Source: Rhizobiales bacterium Ga0077525 (GTDB lineage: Bacteria > Pseudomonadota > Alphaproteobacteria > Rhizobiales > Xanthobacteraceae). From it: 64,000 nt of DNA. The DNA is taken from assembly GCA_001464835.1 (NCBI GenBank), contig LNDS01000032.1:1-64000 (forward strand), given 5' to 3'. Shown in pieces: positions 45,077 to 56,263 of the stretch. Numbering within the stretch: position 1 is the first letter of the stretch; each line of letters opens with the position of its first letter. Position numbers and translations under genes: made by a program. The notes below the pieces were generated by a model. That model was not told the DNA's origin, ran no database searches, and was given only the letters and a program-made list of their open reading frames with translations.

Positions 45077-46039
45077 ATGCAGATCGGCATGATCGGCCTT
45101 GGACGGATGGGTGCAAATCTATCCCGCCGCCTTATCAAGCACGGTCACAGTGTGGTCGTGCACGACCAATCCGCCGATGCGGTCAAAACTTTGGCCGATG
45201 ACGGCGCGACGCCAGCGGCAAGCCTTGCCGATGTGGTGCGGCAGCTCGCGCCGCCGCGCGCGGTCTGGGTCATGCTGCCGGCCGGCGAGGCGACCGAAAC
45301 CACCATCGCCAAATTGACCGACCTGCTGGACGCTGGCGACACCATCATCGACGGCGGCAACACGTTCTGGAAAGACGATCTGCGCCGCGCCAAGGACCTG
45401 CGGGAGCGCGGCCTAAACCATGTCGACGTCGGCACCAGTGGCGGCGTGCTCGGCGCCACCTCCGGCTATTGCCTGATGATGGGCGGCGACAAGGACGTGG
45501 TCGCGCGGCTGGCGCCGATTTTCGCCGCTTTGTCGCCGGGCGGCGGGAGGCCGGCGCAGGGGTCGACAGCATCGCAAGGCTGGCTGCATGTCGGGCCGAA
45601 CGGCGCCGGCCATTTCGTCAAGATGGTGCACAACGGCATCGAATACGGACTGATGCAGGCCTATGCCGAAGGCTTCCAGATTCTCGCCGAAGCCAACGAC
45701 GCCAACGTGCCGGAAGCCGAGCGGCTGCCGCTGAAGATCGACGAGATCGCCGAAGTGTGGCGACACGGCAGCATCGTCGAGTCGAAGCTGCTCGATGTCA
45801 CCGCCACAGCGCTCAAAGGCGACGCCGGCCTCAAGGATTTTTCCGGCCGCGTCGACGACACCGGCGAAGGCCGCTGGACCATCCAGACTGCGATCGAGCG
45901 CGCCATTCCGGTGATGACTTTGACCGCCGCGCTGTACGCGCGCTTCCGCTCGCGCCGTGAAGTGAATTTCGCCGACAAGGTGATCTCGGCCATGCGCAAG
46001 GGCTTCGGCGGCCACAGTGAGGCCAAAAACAAATCCTGA
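45077..46039 (+). CDS. gnd: 6-phosphogluconate dehydrogenase, short (GndA/YqeC-type)
   Basis: A 320-residue short-form decarboxylating 6-phosphogluconate dehydrogenase, shorter than the usual 470 residues. The Rossmann motif is MIGLGRMGANL, substrate motif DGGNTFWKDD, DVGTSGGVLGA, and the catalytic Lys in GHFVKMVHNGIEYG. It yields ribulose-5-phosphate. It lies 39 bp after dnaN, and its stop overlaps the gluconokinase ATG by one base, so the two act together on gluconate. Confidence 0.94.
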   Translation: MQIGMIGLGRMGANLSRRLIKHGHSVVVHDQSADAVKTLADDGATPAASLADVVRQLAPPRAVWVMLPAGEATETTIAKLTDLLDAGDTIIDGGNTFWKDDLRRAKDLRERGLNHVDVGTSGGVLGATSGYCLMMGGDKDVVARLAPIFAALSPGGGRPAQGSTASQGWLHVGPNGAGHFVKMVHNGIEYGLMQAYAEGFQILAEANDANVPEAERLPLKIDEIAEVWRHGSIVESKLLDVTATALKGDAGLKDFSGRVDDTGEGRWTIQTAIERAIPVMTLTAALYARFRSRREVNFADKVISAMRKGFGGHSEAKNKS

Positions 46040-46566
46040 TGCCGAACCACTGGGGCACCGCCATTGTCGTGATGGGCGTCACCGGCGCCGGCAAGAGCAC
46101 CATCGGCGCGTTGCTGGCCGAAACGCTCGGCCGCCCGCTGATCGAAGGCGACAGCCTGCATCCACCGGCCAACATCGCCAAGATGTCGCAAGGCATTCCG
46201 CTCAACGACGACGACCGCCTGCCCTGGCTGAAAGCCATTGCCGCGCGCATCGACGAGGCGCGCAAGGCCAGCCGGCCGGTGATCGTTACCTGCTCGGCGC
46301 TCAAGCGCGGCTATCGCGAGATTCTTGAGGACGGCCAGGACGATGTCGGCTTCGTCTATCTGCAAGGCACCAAGGACCTGATCGCGCAGCGGCTGGCCGC
46401 ACGCACCAACCACTTCATGCCGCCCGGCCTGCTCGACAGCCAGTTCGCCGCCTTGCAGGAACCGGCGGACGACGAGCCGTCGATTGTCATTGCCATCGAC
46501 GCCGCGCCGGACGATATCGTGCGCATGATCGTCGGGAAATTCGCGATGGAATCCCGGTCGCAATAG
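46039..46566 (+). CDS. gntK: Gluconokinase
   Basis: A 175-residue GntK-type kinase. Walker A is GVTGAGKST, followed by the family motif EGDSLHPPANIAKMSQGIPL with DDDRLPWL, and VTCSALKRGYRE. It phosphorylates gluconate to 6-phosphogluconate, the substrate of the gnd product encoded immediately upstream with one-base overlap. It has normal length and ends 28 bp before recF. Confidence 0.95.
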   Translation: MPNHWGTAIVVMGVTGAGKSTIGALLAETLGRPLIEGDSLHPPANIAKMSQGIPLNDDDRLPWLKAIAARIDEARKASRPVIVTCSALKRGYREILEDGQDDVGFVYLQGTKDLIAQRLAARTNHFMPPGLLDSQFAALQEPADDEPSIVIAIDAAPDDIVRMIVGKFAMESRSQ

Positions 46567-46593
46567 AGGCTCAATCGCGATTGACGTTGAGAC

Positions 46594-47739
46594 ATGACCG
46601 CCGCCTTCATTCGCCGCCTGACGCTCACCAATTTCCGCAGCTATCACGCCGCGCAGATTGTGCTGGATGACGCCGGCCCGGTCGTGCTCACCGGCATCAA
46701 TGGCGCCGGCAAGACCAATCTGATCGAAGCGATCTCGATGCTGGCGCCCGGGCGCGGCCTGCATCGCGCCACCATGGACGAACTCGCCTTCTCGGAAGGC
46801 GACGGCTCCTGGGCGGTGTCGGCCGAGATCGAGGGTATGGAAGGCCTCTCGACGCTCGGCACCGGCATCGATCCGCCGACCGGCGATGACAGCGCGACGA
46901 CGCGCAAATGCCGCATCGACCGCGAGAATGTCGGCTCGGCGACAGCCTTCGCCGATCATTTGCGCGTTGTGTGGCTGACGCCGTCGATGGACCCTTTGTT
47001 TAACGGCCCGGCTTCCGAACGCCGGCGTTTTCTCGACCGCCTGGTGCTGGCGGTCGATGCGCAGCATTCCGGCCGGGTCAACGCGCTGGAACGCTCGCTG
47101 CGTTCGCGCAACCGGCTGCTCGAAGATAGAAACAGCGATGCGCACTGGTTAGATGCCATCGAGCACGAGACCGCGGAAGTCGCCGTCGCCGTTGCCGCCG
47201 CGCGCAGCGAAACCGTCAACCGGCTCGCCGCCGCGCTAGCCGCGACGCGAGATCAAGCACCGGCCTTCGCCATGCCCGACATCGCGCTCGACGGCTGGAT
47301 GGAGAAGATGCTGCCGGCGCATTCAGCGCGCGAGATCGAGGACCGCTACCGCGAACTGCTGCGCGACAACCGCGCCCGCGACGCCGCTGCCGGCCGCACG
47401 CTCGACGGCCCGCACCGAACGGATTTCCTGGTGATTCATGCGGGCAAGAACATTCCCGCCGCCGAGGCCTCGACCGGCGAACAGAAGGCGCTGCTGATCC
47501 GGCTGGTGCTGGCGCATGCGCGGCTGATCAAGGAGATGACCGGCTTCGCGCCGGTGATGCTGCTCGACGAAGTGGTGGCGCATCTCGACCCGATGCGCCG
47601 CGCCGCGCTGTATGACGCGCTGGCGGCGCTGGGCGCTCAGGTGTTCATGACCGGGGCCGATCCGGCCGCTTTCAGCGATCTTGCCGGCCGCGCCGCGATG
47701 TTCGAAGTGCGTAATGGCACTGTCGCGCCGCTGCGTTAA
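46594..47739 (+). CDS. recF: DNA replication and repair protein RecF
   Basis: A 381-residue RecF: LTLTNFRSYHAAQI at the N-terminus, Walker A GINGAGKTNLIEA, signature STGEQKALLIRLVLAHA, and Walker B VMLLDEVVAHLD. It loads RecA at single-strand gaps. In many bacteria it follows dnaN directly; here gnd-gntK intervenes. Confidence 0.96.
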   Translation: MTAAFIRRLTLTNFRSYHAAQIVLDDAGPVVLTGINGAGKTNLIEAISMLAPGRGLHRATMDELAFSEGDGSWAVSAEIEGMEGLSTLGTGIDPPTGDDSATTRKCRIDRENVGSATAFADHLRVVWLTPSMDPLFNGPASERRRFLDRLVLAVDAQHSGRVNALERSLRSRNRLLEDRNSDAHWLDAIEHETAEVAVAVAAARSETVNRLAAALAATRDQAPAFAMPDIALDGWMEKMLPAHSAREIEDRYRELLRDNRARDAAAGRTLDGPHRTDFLVIHAGKNIPAAEASTGEQKALLIRLVLAHARLIKEMTGFAPVMLLDEVVAHLDPMRRAALYDALAALGAQVFMTGADPAAFSDLAGRAAMFEVRNGTVAPLR

Positions 47740-47871
47740 AAAGTTCCGGTTCCGTCGAAATTACCCTTTATTAATCGCGATATTTTGAAATTGCCGAAAT
47801 TAGGAACGATAGCCGGCGCAATGCCTTTACTTCCCACGTGGTGCGCCACGGAAAAATGGATGATGCGGGCC

Positions 47872-48081
47872 ATGTCAAAAAGTACAGAATCAGCTGGAGA
47901 TCGGATGAAACGCGAGCTGCACGCCACGGTGGAGCGCATTCGCACCGAACTCGACAAGATCGATATTCTCTCGGCGGCCATGGCCGCCTTCAGCAAGCCG
48001 GTTCCCGAGTACGAGCCCGGCTTCCATCACATGCGCCATGTGACGGCCAGCGCACTGGAACTCAACAGCGGACGGCGCTAA
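47872..48081 (+). CDS. Small hypothetical protein between recF and the ClC gene
   Basis: A 69-residue protein (MSKSTESAGDRMKREL at the start, predicted helical, then PVPEYEPGFHHMRH). Starts at 47908 or 47785 are also in frame. Codon use and composition look coding, and it ends convergent with the ClC gene, overlapping by 4 bp. No family is recognised. There is a promoter-like AT-rich stretch at 47757-47790. Confidence 0.6.
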   Translation: MSKSTESAGDRMKRELHATVERIRTELDKIDILSAAMAAFSKPVPEYEPGFHHMRHVTASALELNSGRR

Positions 48082-49868
48082 ATCTCGCCGAGCAGTTCGC
48101 GGCGTTGACGTTCCGACGCATCGGAAAAACGCCGCAACGTATGGGCCTCGCTGAGAAGGCCGAGCACCTGGCGCCGCTCGGCGGAATCGACCACCGCCAA
48201 AGCTTCCGCCTCGAATTTGCCGAAGGCAGCAATGGCTTCCTGCGCCGTCATTTGCGGCAGCACGACGTGGTCGGCGTGATGCAGGATGTCGCGCAACGGC
48301 TTGGTGGCGGCGAGTTCCGTGGCATGCGCCTCAGCCACCAGCACCATACCGGCATAGCGGCCCTCTTCATCGACAGCGATCACCTGATTGGTCGAACCGA
48401 GCGGAAACGCCTGGCGGAACGCCGACACGTCGGCTTCGACCGGCGTGGTGCGCACGTCGGGACGCATCATCTGCGCCACCGTCAGGTCGCGGATCCAGCC
48501 AACGTCGGCGGCGCCGCGGATGGTCTCGCCGCGCAAATGGAAACGCCAGGTGGTGAAGGAATAGCCGAAGAATTCGCGCGTCACCTGCATCGAGATGATG
48601 ACCGCGATCAGCACGGCCGTGGTCAGCCACAAATCGCCGGTGGTTTCCAGCGCGATGAAGGTCATGGTCAGCGGCCCGCCGATGACCGACACCGACAGCG
48701 CGCTCATGCCGATGATGGCGAAGGCGTCGGGATTGAGCGCCAGCGACGGCCACAGCGCGTTCATGCCGACGGCGAACAACTGCCCGCCGAGCGCGCCGAG
48801 CAAGAGGGACGCGAAGAACAGCCCGCCACGGAAGCCCGAGCCGAGCGAAATCACCGAGGCCAGGGCTTTCAGCACGAAAATCGTGGCGATGGTCGCCAGC
48901 GGCAGCTTGAAAATGCCGGTCAGATGAAGCGCGCCGTGGCCGGACGACATCACCTGCGGCGACACCAGGGCCAGAAGGCCGACCAGCGCGCCGCCCAGCA
49001 TGGGCCGCCAGTTTGGCCGCACCCGGGCTTTGGCAAACAGCAATTCGCAGGCGGCGACGCCGCGCATCAAGAGGATGCCGAAGCCCGCGGCGATAAGGCC
49101 GAGGGCGGCGGCGAACAGCACATCGTGCAGCGCCAAAGTGCCGAGCGCGCCAGTTTCGATTCCCAGTTTGTCGGGCGTGAACACTTGCGCGGTGAGGTAA
49201 CCGACCAAAGCCGCCATGCCGACCGGCGCCAGGCTTGCCACCGCATAGCTGCCGATGATCAGCTCGAAAGCATAGAACGCGCCGCCGAGCGGGGCACCGA
49301 AGGCGCCGGCGATGGCGCCGGCGGCGCCGCAGCCGACCAAAGTGCGCATATCGCCGCGTCGCAGCCGGAATGCTATGCCGATCTTGGAGGCAAAACCGCT
49401 GGCGAGCTGGGTATAGCCGGCTTCCAGCCCGACCGAGGCGCCGACGCCGCTCGACCACACGGTCTGCGCCGCGACGATGAAGCTGCCGCGCAGCGACATG
49501 CGGCCGCCATGCAGCGCATTGGCCTCGACCGGATCGACCTCGCTGCCGCGCCAGCGCGCGAGGTAAGCGGTGGTCAGGCCGAGCACCAGCCCGCCGATGC
49601 AGGGCACCAGAAAGGCATAGAGCGGGTCGAGCGTCAGTTGCCCCGAGAGGTGCGAGCCGGGCTCGATGCCGAACAAAGCCAGATGCATGTGCTCGACCGC
49701 GGCCGACATCGCCGCCACCACCAGCCCGGCGACCGCCCCGGCCATTGCCGCCAGCACGATGACGCTCGACTCGCGGCGGCGCGCCAGCGCGCGCAAGCGC
49801 TCCGGGACTTCGAATTTGCGGTTGAACCAGGGCATGGGGATCAGAGGCTCAGCGGCGGGGGGCTGCAT
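48078..49868 (-). CDS. ClC-family chloride channel/antiporter with CBS domains
   Basis: A 596-residue ClC protein with about 10-12 membrane segments. The gating motif GxEGP appears as VGLEAGYTQ (Glu kept, Pro absent), the first motif GSGIP is replaced by a SEVDPVEANALHGG segment, and the third is GGLFFASLLLGALGG. Two CBS-like modules occupy the last 150 residues. It moves chloride, possibly in exchange for protons. It is antisense to its neighbours recF and gyrB and so interrupts the usual recF-gyrB order. Confidence 0.9.
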   Translation of the reverse strand: MQPPAAEPLIPMPWFNRKFEVPERLRALARRRESSVIVLAAMAGAVAGLVVAAMSAAVEHMHLALFGIEPGSHLSGQLTLDPLYAFLVPCIGGLVLGLTTAYLARWRGSEVDPVEANALHGGRMSLRGSFIVAAQTVWSSGVGASVGLEAGYTQLASGFASKIGIAFRLRRGDMRTLVGCGAAGAIAGAFGAPLGGAFYAFELIIGSYAVASLAPVGMAALVGYLTAQVFTPDKLGIETGALGTLALHDVLFAAALGLIAAGFGILLMRGVAACELLFAKARVRPNWRPMLGGALVGLLALVSPQVMSSGHGALHLTGIFKLPLATIATIFVLKALASVISLGSGFRGGLFFASLLLGALGGQLFAVGMNALWPSLALNPDAFAIIGMSALSVSVIGGPLTMTFIALETTGDLWLTTAVLIAVIISMQVTREFFGYSFTTWRFHLRGETIRGAADVGWIRDLTVAQMMRPDVRTTPVEADVSAFRQAFPLGSTNQVIAVDEEGRYAGMVLVAEAHATELAATKPLRDILHHADHVVLPQMTAQEAIAAFGKFEAEALAVVDSAERRQVLGLLSEAHTLRRFSDASERQRRELLGEI

Positions 49869-50029
49869 TGCTTAGAGGCCAGCCGGAGCTAACGCACAAG
49901 CAGGGAATATGGCGCATCGGCCGGGTCTGAAATCGGGGCCTGAAATTGCCTCTGATGCGGCGCGCAAAACGGCCGTTTTTCTCGTCTCAAACCCTTTAAA
50001 AATGTCTTTTGAATCAACATATTAATGGC

Positions 50030-52560
<2,531 letters not shown>

Positions 52561-52628
52561 GCGGCCGGCGCAGCCTTGATTTGTAATTGAATTAATTGCA
52601 ACCTGTGGACGTCCTGGGGGATGTCCAT

Positions 52629-53705
52629 ATGGGTTACGTCAGCGTCGGCTGCCGCGCGGCTTTCCTTGCCGCTTTCGTTGCTCTCGCCGGCCCGGCCGCG
52701 GGGCAAAGCGGCCCGCCGCAGGCGCCGCCGACGCAAGGCTGCGACGCTCTCGTCACCGGCGCGGAGGCGCCGACGGTCGCCGGCGCCGTCAATATGGACA
52801 CCGGCGACAAGCGTATCCGGCTCGGCGACGTCGTCACCGTGACGGGCAAGAACCTCGACAAATTGTTCGACCGCGCCTGCGCCGGGCGAAGCGTCGTTTT
52901 ATTCCTCAATGGCTGGCCGCTGGCCGACGTCAGGCCCAATCCGCCGGTCAACCCGGCCGCCGGCAGCCTCAACTTCAAGCTGGTCAACCGGCATTTCGGC
53001 GAAGGCGCCGACAATCCTTGGCTGCCGATCCTCGGCAGCCCGCGCTTTAGGCCGCTGAAGGTCAAGGTCAGCGTCGGCTTCGCCAATGGCTTTGCGATGC
53101 AGCCGGCGCAGAACGCGCTGCCCGAACTCGAATTGAAGGTGTTGTCGGAAATCCGCTTGCTGATCTGGGGCGCGATCTTCATCGGCATGCTGGTGACGTT
53201 CTGGTATCTGGTGCGTCACACCACCGTGCTGCGCGACCCGGGTCCCGCCGGCACCGAAGGCCTGTACAGCCTGTCGCGCTCGCAAGGCGCGCTGTGGTTC
53301 TTCGTCATCCTCGCCGCCTATCTGTTCATCGGCATCGTCACCGGCGATTTCAACGACACGATCAACAGCACCGCGCTTATCCTGCTCGGCATCGGCGCCG
53401 GCACCGTGCTCGGCTCGGCCGCCATCGACGCGCAGAAAAAAGCCGACGCCACCGCGCCGACGCCGCCGGAAAAATCAGAAGGTTATTTCCACGACATCCT
53501 CAGCGACGCCAACGGCATCAGCTTCCACCGTTTTCAATTGGCGGCATGGACTTTGGTGCTGAGCATCGTCTTCATCACGGACGTCTACCGCACGCTGGCG
53601 ATGCCGAGCTTCAACACGACATTGATGGGGCTGCTGGGCCTGAGCGCCGGCACCTATCTCGGCCTGAAAATTCCGGAGGCGACGACGAAGACGAAGGCGT
53701 CTTGA
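52629..53705 (+). CDS. Exported/membrane protein of unknown function
   Basis: A 358-residue protein with a signal peptide (RAAFLAAFVALAGPAAGQ), an extracytoplasmic beta-rich domain (residues 40-175; DVVTVTGKNLD resembles an IPT/TIG-like strand start) and a membrane half with four or more segments (EIRLLIWGAIFIGMLVTFWY, then ALWFFVILAAYLFIGIV and two near the C-terminus). ATG 52629 is preceded by a G-rich ribosome site; the frame is open to 52596. No family name can be given. It is a single gene after gyrB. Confidence 0.8.
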   Translation: MGYVSVGCRAAFLAAFVALAGPAAGQSGPPQAPPTQGCDALVTGAEAPTVAGAVNMDTGDKRIRLGDVVTVTGKNLDKLFDRACAGRSVVLFLNGWPLADVRPNPPVNPAAGSLNFKLVNRHFGEGADNPWLPILGSPRFRPLKVKVSVGFANGFAMQPAQNALPELELKVLSEIRLLIWGAIFIGMLVTFWYLVRHTTVLRDPGPAGTEGLYSLSRSQGALWFFVILAAYLFIGIVTGDFNDTINSTALILLGIGAGTVLGSAAIDAQKKADATAPTPPEKSEGYFHDILSDANGISFHRFQLAAWTLVLSIVFITDVYRTLAMPSFNTTLMGLLGLSAGTYLGLKIPEATTKTKAS

Positions 53706-53711
53706 GAACGC

Positions 53712-54077
53712 TCAGCCCATGCGGGCCGACCCGCCCATGTCGACGCGACGGCGCCACGCTGTCTGGCGCAGGCCGGTCAAGCGGCTGGCCGCGGTCTTGG
53801 CTTCGGCGCGGCTGGCAGCGGCGTAAGTGCGATATTCGAGATCATGGACGTGCGACACCAGCGGCTGCTTGCCGAACAAGCGGGCGAGCGTGCCGACGCC
53901 GCCATTGACCTTGAGATCGGCGATGGCGTTGGCGACATTGCGGGCATGGCCGAAGGCCACGACGCGGCCGGTCGAGGCGCTGCGCACTTCGTAGACGCCG
54001 GGGCCGATCGGGGCTTCGACATGACCGCCGTCATGCGCGTCCGGATAGCGCTTCCAGCTGCTCCAACTCTGTACCAT
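53712..54077 (-). CDS. Small hypothetical protein, possible GIY-YIG-like fold
   Basis: A 121-residue protein. The stretch GPGVYEVRSASTGRVVAFGH, followed by ARNVANAIADL, resembles the first strands of a GIY-YIG-like domain, but the second Tyr and catalytic Arg/Glu are not clear, so this is a weak suggestion. It is convergent with the preceding gene (6 bp gap) and monocistronic. Confidence 0.65.
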   Translation of the reverse strand: MVQSWSSWKRYPDAHDGGHVEAPIGPGVYEVRSASTGRVVAFGHARNVANAIADLKVNGGVGTLARLFGKQPLVSHVHDLEYRTYAAASRAEAKTAASRLTGLRQTAWRRRVDMGGSARMG

Positions 54078-54285
54078 TTGAACTAAAACCCTTACCGCCC
54101 AAAATCAACAATTGTGAACGCGACACCTAAGCATTGGTTCCCCACCGTCAACTGCGCCTGTTGATAAAGCAGCGGCAATTGCGGCGAAGTGACGCCGGTC
54201 ACAGATCACAAGTTTTTGAAGCGCCCAGGAAGCTTGGCGTTTTGCTTGAAATCGCTACACAATTTCAATTGTGGCGGAGTTGAAC

Positions 54286-55119
54286 TTAGCGGCCTGGCAG
54301 CACGAGAACTTTCGGCTTTACCGGCAGCGTGGTCTTGGAAATCAAGGTCGAGGGTATGTCGGCGGTCTCGACATCCCATTCCTGCCGCGCGCGTTGCAGG
54401 AAGCGGTCGAGCGTGAAGCTGCTGAAAAAGTGCATCGGAATCATCAGCGGCGCTTTCAGGGCGCGCAACACGTCGATCATGCCTTCGAGGTCGAGCGTCG
54501 CGCCGCCGTCGACCGGCACCATCACGACATCCACCTTGCCGATCTCGGCGAGTTGCTGCGGCGTCAGCGTATGATGCAGGTGGCCGAGATGCGCGATGCA
54601 CATGTTCGCCATCTCGTAGATGAAAATCGAATTGCCGTGCCGTTCGGTGTCGCCGCCCCATGTGCGGATGTTGGTCGGCACGTTGCGCACGCGCACGTCC
54701 TTGAATTGCAGATCGATGCGCGCCGGCTTCTCGTTATCGGCCCAGCCGCGCAGCACATGCTTGATGCCCGGATCGGGACGATCGGTGTAGTGGCTGGAGT
54801 GCGCATGATTCATCGTCACGATGTCGGGCAGCACGGCGGGCCGCACCCAGTCATTGTAGTCGGTGGCGATGCGCACAAGCTGCGGACTTTCGAGCAGAAA
54901 GGTCGAGTGCCCGGCGTAAGTGATGCGCACCTGATCCGCGTTCAGCGCGGCGGGCACGACAGGCGGCCGCTGCATCGAGATCAGCCCAGGACAACTGTCG
55001 GCGACGTCCGGATACGGCGCCTTCGGCGCCGCGCCTTGCGCGATCGCCGGCGTTAAAAAATGTCCCGCCGCCGCCAACAGCAGGCAGCCCGCAAAAAGCT
55101 TCAGGAGAACTCCGCGCAT
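54286..55119 (-). CDS. Exported metallo-beta-lactamase-fold hydrolase (UlaG-like) with altered metal motif
   Basis: A 277-residue protein with a signal peptide ending PAIAQG. The fold signature ITYAGHSTFLLES is followed by the metal motif in MNHAHSSHYTD: where most members have HxHxDH this reads HAHSSH, with Ser in place of the Asp that binds the second metal. Further His residues occur in IAHLGHLHH and PMHFF. It may bind one metal or have a changed activity. Periplasmic; substrate unknown. Confidence 0.85.
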   Translation of the reverse strand: MRGVLLKLFAGCLLLAAAGHFLTPAIAQGAAPKAPYPDVADSCPGLISMQRPPVVPAALNADQVRITYAGHSTFLLESPQLVRIATDYNDWVRPAVLPDIVTMNHAHSSHYTDRPDPGIKHVLRGWADNEKPARIDLQFKDVRVRNVPTNIRTWGGDTERHGNSIFIYEMANMCIAHLGHLHHTLTPQQLAEIGKVDVVMVPVDGGATLDLEGMIDVLRALKAPLMIPMHFFSSFTLDRFLQRARQEWDVETADIPSTLISKTTLPVKPKVLVLPGR

Positions 55120-55186
55120 GCCACCACCCGCGTCTGTCCGGCGGGCAAATCTGGCATGGATTAAGCGGGGCGGCTATGGGCCCACT

Positions 55187-55227
55187 GTCATTCCGGGGCG
55201 CGGCCAATGACCGCGAGCCGGAATGAC
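55187..55227. repeat. 41-bp palindromic intergenic element
   Basis: GTCATTCCGG (55187-55196) and CCGGAATGAC (55218-55227) are exact reverse complements. It shares end sequence with the element at 35929-36046. It lies between two genes on the minus strand and could act as a transcript-end hairpin. Confidence 0.78.
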
Positions 55228-55237
55228 CGGGCTGAAA

Positions 55238-56176
55238 TTATTCGAAGTATCGCCGGTCCCGCATCGAGACGATGATGCCGCGCGGCGTCTTCACCACCCA
55301 GCGGCCTTCCAGCCGCTTGATCGATTCGACTGTGCCCAAGCCCGGCAACGAAGCCCCGGGAACGATCTGATAGATGTCGCCGCGGCTCTCGACATAGAGG
55401 TAGCCGCCGCGCGCATCGCGGATCGACCAGCCCGGCACGATCGGCAGGCGGGCCGCGGACTGGCTTTCGACTGAAGCATAGCGCTGCGCCGGACGCGGCG
55501 TCGGAACCGGAATCGGCGCTTGCGGCGCGACGGCAGCAATGGTCTGCGGCGGCGAAATCGAGCCGGTGACCTCCTCGGCTTCCTTCTTCAGGCGTTCGTC
55601 AAGCCTGGCGATCTTGGTGTCGATCTTGCTGTCGAGCTTGGTTTCTACTTTGGCGACCTGGGCACGCGTCGCCCTGTTGGCTTCCTCGAGATTGGCCCTC
55701 AGCGTCGTCACTTCCCTGGCGAGTTTGGCGACCGACTGCTGCATCGCCTTGCTTTCTTCGACCGCGGCGACGTTGACTGGCGGCATCGACGGACCGCCGG
55801 TGGCCAGAGCGCCGATAACCCCGCCAAGCGCAGCGGCAACCGCCACCGACGCGGCGAGCAGCGCATAGCGCTTGTGGCGCGGACGAAGCCACGTGCGCTT
55901 GGGCTCGAGCGGCAACGGCGTGAATTCAATGCTGTCGAAGCTCTTCGCTTCGGGCTTCGCTTCGGGCTTCGCTTCCGGTTTTACTTCGGCTTTGACGTCA
56001 AGTTTGGCTTGCGGCGTCGCGGCGGCCAGTTCGGGGATCGGTTTGCTCGCCGGTTCGAGATCGCTGTCGACGGTCTTGACCAGATCGGCCGGCGAGATCG
56101 ACGGCGATTCGACCGCCGGCAGTTCGGCCTTTGGCGCCGGGACGGAGGGCGTTTCGGTGTCTTTGGGTTGATCCAT
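55238..56176 (-). CDS. Single-pass membrane protein with coiled coil, unknown function
   Basis: A 312-residue protein. The N-terminal 105 residues are acidic and Pro/Ala/Lys-rich and contain a short tandem VKPEAKPEAKPEAK. One membrane segment follows (YALLAASVAVAAALGGVIGA), then a coiled-coil region (about residues 135-205; LEEANRATRAQVAKVETK), a Pro-rich linker, and a compact C-terminal domain (IRDARGGYLYVESRGDIYQI and GRWVVKTPRGIIVS). The topology suggests a cytoplasmic tail and a periplasmic coiled coil. GGAG precedes the start. No family is known to me. Confidence 0.8.
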   Translation of the reverse strand: MDQPKDTETPSVPAPKAELPAVESPSISPADLVKTVDSDLEPASKPIPELAAATPQAKLDVKAEVKPEAKPEAKPEAKSFDSIEFTPLPLEPKRTWLRPRHKRYALLAASVAVAAALGGVIGALATGGPSMPPVNVAAVEESKAMQQSVAKLAREVTTLRANLEEANRATRAQVAKVETKLDSKIDTKIARLDERLKKEAEEVTGSISPPQTIAAVAPQAPIPVPTPRPAQRYASVESQSAARLPIVPGWSIRDARGGYLYVESRGDIYQIVPGASLPGLGTVESIKRLEGRWVVKTPRGIIVSMRDRRYFE

Positions 56177-56194
56177 GACCGTGCTCCGAAAGGA

Positions 56195-56240
56195 TTGGTA
56201 ACCAATCGGTAACCACGTTCGGTTACCAATTGGTTACCAA
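56195..56240. promoter_or_regulatory. Four mirrored GGTTACC heptamers, candidate operator
   Basis: GGTAACC at 56197 and 56208 and its complement GGTTACC at 56221 and 56232 form two direct repeats 11 bp apart on each side of a centre, so the whole is a near-perfect inverted repeat with one mismatch in each 20-bp arm. It lies 19-64 bp upstream of the 55238-56176 gene and directly after the kinase gene. The 11-bp phasing suggests protein binding to one DNA face; terminator use is possible but no T run follows. Confidence 0.65.
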
Positions 56241-56263
56241 ATGCCTTCGGGGACCCGGCCGGA

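Noticed and set aside
47838..49892. A 684-codon open frame on the plus strand across the ClC gene
   Set aside because: Arg/His/Gln-rich low-complexity translation, antisense to a clear ClC protein; typical GC-rich shadow.
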